IMG/VR virus record: IMGVR_UViG_3300021602_000289
Coordinates: 1 to 23,182 of that record
Source of the DNA: a virus
Strand: one strand, 5' to 3'
Length of the DNA stretch: 23,182 nt
Both the position numbers and the translations under genes were made by a program. Position 1 is the stretch's first letter; every line of letters begins with the position of its first letter. This document shows positions 17,988-23,182 of the stretch, one piece after another. The notes below the pieces were generated by a model. It saw only the letters and a list, made by a program, of their open reading frames with translations, was not told the DNA's origin and did not search any database.

Positions 17988-20900
17988 TTACATCCTCCAA
18001 TGTTACTGTTCCATCTTTTGTTTTACCAAAAGAAAACTTATAGGGATTTCCCTCTTCAATCTTCATGTATGCTTTTGCAAATGCTGTTGGAAATACTGTT
18101 ACAGAATGCAACTCTCTTGATGTATCTGCAAGAGTTAGTGATGCCATCTTTTTGCCAGTTTTCGTAATTCTTGTCTTAAAAGATACAACAAACATTTCAT
18201 CTTCTTTATATGGAAGCATTTTATAATTTAGAAACTTTACAAGTCCAGAATTTGAACTTTTTATTTGGTCAACAGGAATAGCAGTAAGTATCCTGTTATC
18301 ATTAGCCAAAATAAGATACGATGTGCCAGCCTCAATAGTTGTTTGCTCGTCATCAAATATACCTACGCTTCCTGTTTTATCTAAAAACTCTACTCTAGAC
18401 CATCCAGTTCCACGCTTAATTGATTTAACCATTCCCATAAATATAAAAGAACCCTTTTCTTCAAAGTCCTCAACATCTTGAATAAATGCATAGTAATGAG
18501 ATGGAACTGTAATATTAAATTCTGGAAGATTTAAATACTCATAAAGATTTTCTTTAATTTCTTCATCATTGCGTGGTTGGTCTAAAAATGTTGCAGCACC
18601 TGTAACCCTTAATGCATTTAGTGCTCTAGAGTTTACTCCATTTCCTTTTGTAAAGGTAAATTCTTCAAGTTCTTTGTACGAATGGAATGGTCGTGCTGCA
18701 ATATATCTTTCACTAATCTTGTCAGATATGAACTTAATAGCACTGAGTCCAAACCGAATACCCTTACCCTCAATTTTAAAATCCATATCCGATTCGTTAA
18801 TATGAGGTAGTTTAATGCTAATGCCCATTCTTTTTGCTTCAATAAGGTATTCAGTTCTTCCATCTTTATCCTTTTCATTTTTAAGAAGTGAGTACATAAA
18901 CTCTAGTGGGTAGTAGTACTTTAGCCATGCTGTCCAGTATGACAGAGTTGAGTATGCTACTGCGTGTGATTTATTAAATGAATACCCTGCGTGAGCCTCA
19001 AAATCATGCCATAGGTCCAAAGCAGCATTTGGACTAATGTACTGTGATGCACCTTTAACAAATTGATCCTGAAAGACATCAAACTCTTTTGCATCTTTCT
19101 TTTTACCAATAATTTTACGAACTTTGTCAGCCTCTGACATTGACATTTGACCAAGGTGTACGCAAGCCTGCATTACTTGCTCCTGATATAAGATACAGCC
19201 ATAAGTATCCTGTGTAAATGGTTTCATGATTTGATGGCTATAAGAAATATTTTGCTTGCCATGTTTGCGAGCAATATAATCTTTACCAATAGTATTTGCA
19301 GCACCTGGACGAACTAATGCATTGGATGCAGCAAGTTCATCTAGATTTTTTACACCCATCTTGACAAGTAGATTTGTGTATGGTGCTGCTTCACATTGAA
19401 ACACACCCTTTGTATATCCTTCTGAAAGCATTTGATACACATTTGCATCATCCATATTAATTGATAATAGGTCAATCGTTTTCCCATCACGTTCTTTTAT
19501 TATATTAAGAGTGTCTTTGATAACACTTAATGTTTTAAGTCCTAGAGCATCAATCTTAATCAAACCAATGCGTTCTGCTTCTTCCATATCAACACCAACA
19601 ACAGGAATTCTTTCATCTTGTCCCGTAACTGCTCTTGTTTCCATTGGTGCATATCTAAAGATTGGATCTTTACTTGTTACTACACCTGCTGCGTGAATTC
19701 CAGTACCACGAATTCTTCCACGCAGTTGCTCTCCATAAATTTCTATTTCTGGATATTTATCTCTAAAATCTTTTGTTGATTTAGAACTGCAAAAATCATC
19801 CCATGTATCAACTTGTTTTAAAACTTTATTAACATCTGCAAGAGGAATATTCAAAACTCTAGAAATGTCTCTAACAATGCCTTTTCCTTTAAACTCTAAA
19901 AATGTTGCAATTGAAGCAACATGTCTATATTGTCTAACAAGATAATCTTTGACTTCTTCACGACGAGTATCTTGAATATCTGTGTCGATATCTGGAAAGT
20001 CATTACGCTCAGGGTTAATAAAACGGAAGAACAATAGTCCATGCTTAATTGGATCAATGTCTGTAATATTTAAACAATAACATAGCAATGAACCTGCAGC
20101 AGATCCACGACCTGGACCAACAAGAATATCTTCTTTTTTAGCCCAAGCAATCATGCTTTGAACAACTAAAAAATATGGACCAAACTTTTTATCATTAATA
20201 ATTGTTAACTCTTCTTCAAGACGATCTAAATACTCCTGATTATCTGCTAAACCTCTAGCAACTAAACCTTCTAGTGCAAGTTTTTTTAGTTCTTTATCTG
20301 GACTTTTATATTGAACTGGCAATAGGTTAAGTCCATCTTTAATGTCATAGTTATCTACTTTATCAGCAATGCCAAGACTATTTGTATATAAGTCTTCTCT
20401 ATCTATCCCCTGTTTTTCCATCGCAGACTTAATTTCTTCATATGATAAAAGATGTATATCAAATTTGTTAAACGACATTTGACGATCTGCACCATAGAGG
20501 TAGTCAAGACGTTCAAGCATATTTCCTTTTTTCTTTGACTTTTCATATGTTACACCTTTCTCAACCTTAGCATGTGAATTCATCAAAAGTTTAAATTCTT
20601 GAATTTCCTTTTGAGATTCATCAACATGGTGGCAGTCAGGGGATACAACAATATTAATTTTATAATAATCTGCTAACTCAATTAGTTGTTTATTAACTTC
20701 AGAAGTATTGTGTGGCATAATCTCAATATAGTAATCATCTTTGAATACACGACTAAACCATTCAATCTTTTCTTTTGCAACTGCTAATTCACCAAGTTCG
20801 ATTGCCTTTGCAACAATACCACTAGGACAAGCAGATAAAACTATAATACCTTCATGATATTTTTCTAATGTTTCAAAATCAAATCTTGGCTTACTGAAAA

Positions 20901-21252
20901 ATCCTTCAGTCCAAGCAATTTCATTAATCTTGTTTAAATTTTCTAAACCAATTTGGTTCTTGGCTAGAAGGACTATATGGTTATAATTCATATCAAGAGG
21001 ATCAGTCCTTTCGGTTTTTGATCTTCTATCAAATCTATCAGAACACATATAGCCTTCTACACCAAGTATAGGCTTAATACCCTTTTCTTTAGCAGCACGA
21101 TACATTTCACGATGCCCTGAAAGGGTTCCATGATCTGTGATAGCAATTGCTTTCATGCCTAAAGCATTAGCACGATCAACATACTCTTGTGGAGTTGCTA
21201 CGCCGTCAAATAATGAGTAATGGGTATGTATATGTAAGCCTACGTAATTCAT
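17980..21252 (-). CDS. dnaE-like: DNA polymerase III alpha subunit (C-family replicase)
   Basis: Encodes 1090 residues, near full length. A PHP domain starts the protein (GLHIHTHYSLFDG at 5-17, ITDHGTLSG at 38-46), then the polymerase core with GPGRGSAAGS (379-388), DFPDIDTD (418-425, giving two catalytic Asp, 421 and 423) and KIDALGLKTL with the third Asp568. HHH-type and OB-fold segments follow, the latter around 950-1010 (FIFMGMVKSIKRGTGW). The PHP His and Asp residues are largely retained, so proofreading or phosphatase activity is possible. This is a bacterial-type replicase carried by a phage. It is preceded by the SSB gene, is followed by MazG, RecA and nucleases, and has no frameshift. 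Confidence 0.95.
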   Translation of the reverse strand: MNYVGLHIHTHYSLFDGVATPQEYVDRANALGMKAIAITDHGTLSGHREMYRAAKEKGIKPILGVEGYMCSDRFDRRSKTERTDPLDMNYNHIVLLAKNQIGLENLNKINEIAWTEGFFSKPRFDFETLEKYHEGIIVLSACPSGIVAKAIELGELAVAKEKIEWFSRVFKDDYYIEIMPHNTSEVNKQLIELADYYKINIVVSPDCHHVDESQKEIQEFKLLMNSHAKVEKGVTYEKSKKKGNMLERLDYLYGADRQMSFNKFDIHLLSYEEIKSAMEKQGIDREDLYTNSLGIADKVDNYDIKDGLNLLPVQYKSPDKELKKLALEGLVARGLADNQEYLDRLEEELTIINDKKFGPYFLVVQSMIAWAKKEDILVGPGRGSAAGSLLCYCLNITDIDPIKHGLLFFRFINPERNDFPDIDTDIQDTRREEVKDYLVRQYRHVASIATFLEFKGKGIVRDISRVLNIPLADVNKVLKQVDTWDDFCSSKSTKDFRDKYPEIEIYGEQLRGRIRGTGIHAAGVVTSKDPIFRYAPMETRAVTGQDERIPVVGVDMEEAERIGLIKIDALGLKTLSVIKDTLNIIKERDGKTIDLLSINMDDANVYQMLSEGYTKGVFQCEAAPYTNLLVKMGVKNLDELAASNALVRPGAANTIGKDYIARKHGKQNISYSHQIMKPFTQDTYGCILYQEQVMQACVHLGQMSMSEADKVRKIIGKKKDAKEFDVFQDQFVKGASQYISPNAALDLWHDFEAHAGYSFNKSHAVAYSTLSYWTAWLKYYYPLEFMYSLLKNEKDKDGRTEYLIEAKRMGISIKLPHINESDMDFKIEGKGIRFGLSAIKFISDKISERYIAARPFHSYKELEEFTFTKGNGVNSRALNALRVTGAATFLDQPRNDEEIKENLYEYLNLPEFNITVPSHYYAFIQDVEDFEEKGSFIFMGMVKSIKRGTGWSRVEFLDKTGSVGIFDDEQTTIEAGTSYLILANDNRILTAIPVDQIKSSNSGLVKFLNYKMLPYKEDEMFVVSFKTRITKTGKKMASLTLADTSRELHSVTVFPTAFAKAYMKIEEGNPYKFSFGKTKDGTVTLEDVNA

Positions 21253-21255
21253 CTA

Positions 21256-21909
21256 TTACCAGTCAGCGTTTGTTGCTGTAATAGATGGAGTGTCAAACCC
21301 AAAGTAGAACGCTTCTTGTTCTGCATATGGGAAGTCACGAACAACCTTTTCTAGGTTGAATGCTTCATATGAACCCCAAGCAAATGGTTCAGAATCTGGC
21401 TTTGTTGGAATTAATGTGTAATTTGTTTCAGTTCCCTGACCATTACGCTTTAACTTCCAAACAACATTTGAGACGCTTCCAGTCTCCATTGCATATTCTT
21501 TAATGGTATTAAATGCTGATTGCTTACTAATACCTTGAGACCATACTGCAACATATGCATCTTCAAGTCCATCGTCTACAAGAACATTGCAATAAAAACG
21601 AAGACGTGCTCTCCAACCAGACTTAGGTTCTTTACGTGCCATCTCGCAACCAAAACAACGACCTAATGATTCAATTGTACAAGTTGCCTTGCGCTTATAA
21701 TCTTTTGGATTTGTATGTTCTGAAATTACAACTGCAAGACCACGATCTTCATTGTAATGTGCAGAGTCTGCATCTAATTCTTCAACAAAACGAATTTTTG
21801 CTGATTGTCCATCCGCTAATTTTACCCAGCGAACCTTCGGACCTGATGATTCCATCTTTGGCTTGTCAAGCAGGGCATTAATGTTTTTGAGTCCCTTTAT
21901 TACGCTCAT
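21256..21909 (-). CDS. Phage ssDNA-binding protein (gp32-like)
   Basis: A 217-residue protein with a predicted OB fold: VRWVKLADGQSAKIRFVEEL, a zinc site His65 ... Cys77, Cys85, Cys88 (in CTIESLGRCFGCE) comparable in layout to the His64/Cys77/Cys87/Cys90 site of T4 gp32, then WRARLRFYCNVLVDD and the strand KLKRNGQGTETNYTLIP. The N-terminal region is basic. It would coat ssDNA for DnaE and RecA. The ATG has AAAGGAG seven bases upstream and the gene has its own consensus promoter, so it may be made in excess. Confidence 0.78.
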   Translation of the reverse strand: MSVIKGLKNINALLDKPKMESSGPKVRWVKLADGQSAKIRFVEELDADSAHYNEDRGLAVVISEHTNPKDYKRKATCTIESLGRCFGCEMARKEPKSGWRARLRFYCNVLVDDGLEDAYVAVWSQGISKQSAFNTIKEYAMETGSVSNVVWKLKRNGQGTETNYTLIPTKPDSEPFAWGSYEAFNLEKVVRDFPYAEQEAFYFGFDTPSITATNADW

Positions 21910-21939
21910 GTGTTTCTCCTTTTATGTTTGTGTTGTATT

Positions 21940-22884
21940 CTATTTTAGCATGGCACTAATTGATTTGTCAAATGAAAACTCTAAAGACTTTATTGCATCA
22001 TCATTCATATCTCCAATATCTTTATACTTCTTATCAAGTTGCACAACAGATACCCTAGATCCTAGATTTTCAATTAACTTATCAATCATATTACTTCCAG
22101 CATCATCATTATCAGCCAATACAATAATATTATTAAAGTATTTTCTTAATAACTCTATTTGCATCTTTGAAACGTTTGCTCCCAAAGTTGCTACTGCTGG
22201 AAAACCAACCTGATCAAGTCTTATGGCATCAAATGATGATTCGACAACATATACTTTATCAGAATTCTTTATTCTATGAAGATTAAAAAGAATTTTAGAT
22301 TTTGGCAATCCTGGTGTATTTTTAAATTCTTTACCTTCAATACTTCGTCCTACAAAACCTATGCACATTCCATCTGGAGACTCTACTGGAATAGTTACCA
22401 TATCTTGTTTTTCAGAATAACCTAAATTAAATTTTAGCATTGACGCTTCTGAAATATTTCTTCCAGAAAAATACATATTGGCTCTTGGAGAATTAACTGC
22501 TTGATTGTTTAGTCTTTTGATTAACAGTTCATCATATGGCACATAGTCTGGTTTTTCATATAATGCTTTATTTATAAGAGTAGATATATCAGATTGTTGT
22601 TCTTTGCTTTTTATGTACCTTGTTGCTTCAAAATAAGATCTTCCAGAAGATAGCATAACTAACTCTAGCAAAGTTTTAGATATTTGGCATGAAAAACAAA
22701 AGAAAATTCCACTTCGTTTTGAAACTTCTGCTGCAGGTGTTCTTGTATTATTGTGGTATGGACAGAATATAATAAAGTCTGAATCTACTTCATTGGCAAC
22801 ATCTATACCTGCTCCGTTGAGAACTCTTTTAATTTGTTCTGCTGTATAGGTATCGCTCTGTGTCTTTCTATTCCTTCTATCCAT
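21940..22884 (-). CDS. DnaG-like primase (zinc-binding plus TOPRIM)
   Basis: A 314-residue primase. The zinc domain has CPYH (41-44) and CFSC (63-66), as in CHC2-type DnaG. The linker is followed by a TOPRIM domain with VVESSFDAIRL (Glu215, Asp219) and VLADNDDAGS (Asp258, Asp260). It is shorter than DnaG because there is no DnaB-binding C-terminal domain. It makes RNA primers for the phage replisome. The start at 22884 overlaps the previous gene by 82 bases but no other start precedes the zinc motif. Its last codons contain the -10 of the SSB promoter. Confidence 0.9.
   Translation of the reverse strand: MDRRNRKTQSDTYTAEQIKRVLNGAGIDVANEVDSDFIIFCPYHNNTRTPAAEVSKRSGIFFCFSCQISKTLLELVMLSSGRSYFEATRYIKSKEQQSDISTLINKALYEKPDYVPYDELLIKRLNNQAVNSPRANMYFSGRNISEASMLKFNLGYSEKQDMVTIPVESPDGMCIGFVGRSIEGKEFKNTPGLPKSKILFNLHRIKNSDKVYVVESSFDAIRLDQVGFPAVATLGANVSKMQIELLRKYFNNIIVLADNDDAGSNMIDKLIENLGSRVSVVQLDKKYKDIGDMNDDAIKSLEFSFDKSISAMLK
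21942..21971 (-). promoter_or_regulatory. Consensus promoter for the SSB/DnaE unit
   Basis: TTGACA (21971-21966), 18-base spacer ending TGC, TAAAAT (21947-21942). The primase stop TAG (21942-21940) overlaps the -10. The leader of about 26 bases carries AAAGGAG before the ATG at 21909. Confidence 0.8.
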
Positions 22885-23129
22885 TCGCTTTTCTTCTTTC
22901 CTACATAGAGTGTGTATATTGTTATTTTAAATTCAAAGTACTTTTTGCTTTCATTATAGTCTATCGTAAAATCTGGTTCAATGTCAAGTAATGGAACATA
23001 CCCCAACAACCTCATTTGAGATATTAATAATTGTATATATTCAGTTTTTAGTCTTGGTGTTGATGCTTCATCATTAATTTTACCATCTAAACTAAATGAT
23101 TTAATTCTTTTATGATGAAATTGTTGCAT
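22803..23129 (-). CDS. Hypothetical 108-residue protein before the primase
   Basis: Encodes 108 residues with a basic N-terminus (QQFHHKRIKSF), a helix around EYIQLLISQMRLLGYVP, two acidic-aromatic strands (PDFTIDYNESKKYFEFKITIYTLYVG), and a basic tail. No family recognised; the middle could be a nuclease-like beta-sheet but key residues are not identifiable. The ATG at 23129 lies seven bases after TATAAT, predicting a leaderless mRNA, and the gene overlaps primase by 82 bases, so the two are expressed together. Confidence 0.6.
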   Translation of the reverse strand: MQQFHHKRIKSFSLDGKINDEASTPRLKTEYIQLLISQMRLLGYVPLLDIEPDFTIDYNESKKYFEFKITIYTLYVGKKKSEWIEGIERHRAIPIQQNKLKEFSTEQV

Positions 23130-23136
23130 AACATAT

Positions 23137-23142
23137 ATTATA
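23137..23142 (-). promoter_or_regulatory. -10 element for the primase unit, leaderless
   Basis: TATAAT at 23142-23137 on the minus strand, seven bases before the ATG at 23129. The TAA inside it (23140-23138) is also the likely stop codon of the gene entering from the right edge. No clear -35. Confidence 0.5.
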
Positions 23143-23182
23143 CACTCTTATCTTCATAATCTTTATAGCGATAATATCCTCC
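23138..23182 (-). CDS. C-terminal end of a gene running in from the right edge (partial)
   Basis: The minus-strand frame from 23182 is open for 14 codons (GGYYRYKDYEDKSV) to a TAA at 23140-23138 inside the TATAAT of the next promoter. The choice of frame rests on this recurring stop-in-promoter pattern and on plausible residue use; another frame is also open. Too short to identify. Confidence 0.4.
   Translation of the reverse strand, partial: GGYYRYKDYEDKSV

Noticed and set aside
1-23182. Insertion sequences, attachment sites, integrase, tRNA genes or replication origin
   Set aside because: No transposase, integrase, terminal repeats, tRNA folds or iteron-like repeats were seen on either strand.

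Overview
This looks like a stretch of a tailed double-stranded DNA phage genome that infects an actinobacterium. Phage identity rests on a large terminase with its HTH/coiled-coil partner, a CHAP endolysin, and a phage-type replication set (DnaE, RecA, gp32-like SSB, primase, MazG, resolvase-like and Cas4-like nucleases). An actinobacterial host is suggested by a WhiB-family Fe-S protein and a DUF7455 protein, both typical of Actinobacteria and their phages. The DNA is strongly A+T rich, which fits a low-GC actinobacterium such as the freshwater acI/Nanopelagicales lineage better than a mycobacterium or Streptomyces. That host is an inference and nothing in the window proves it.

Layout. The left edge (1-1042) runs on the plus strand: the end of an unrecognised gene, a Dps/ferritin-like protein and a small HAD phosphatase. 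From 1047 to the right edge almost everything is on the minus strand, so it reads from right to left. The exception is a plus-strand 2OG-Fe(II) oxygenase at 7801-8343. In transcription order: 23182-14193 is the replication/recombination block; 14188-11339 holds a small HTH protein, a membrane peptide, DUF3310 and the two terminase subunits; 11279-10134 is a secreted Ig-like/coiled-coil protein ending in a clear terminator; 10060-7287 is an accessory block (membrane protein, HslV-like Ntn hydrolase, FkbM-type methyltransferase, Hsp20); 7274-7187 is a probable structured RNA; 7157-2110 carries HNH, endolysin, two DUF2061 proteins, FmdB, DUF7455, SNase, an APS-kinase/nucleotidyltransferase fusion, a Cys-rich protein, WhiB and several orphans; 2076-1091 is a four-gene run of mostly membrane proteins, including a XapX protein, that ends at a terminator.

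Transcription can be read unusually well. About 15 sigma70-type promoters are visible at gene boundaries. Several have TTGACA-like -35 boxes spaced 17-18 bp from TATAAT-like -10 boxes, and others have extended -10 elements. The stop codon of the upstream gene usually lies in or beside the promoter, and in several cases the -10 sits 6-7 bases from the ATG, which predicts leaderless mRNAs. Genes inside units overlap by ATGA, TAATG or a few bases. Five short genes (46-55 codons) were found by reading between the longer ORFs. With these included, no gene-free stretch exceeds about 130 bases. No CRISPR array, tRNA, insertion sequence or recognisable replication origin was seen.

The most interesting items are the structured RNA closed by a perfect 11-bp helix, the stop-codon-embedded promoter system, the catalytically intact HslV-like protein without an ATPase partner, the kinase-nucleotidyltransferase fusion, the XapX-containing membrane operon, and the secreted Ig-like protein with an inverted repeat at its predicted transcription start.
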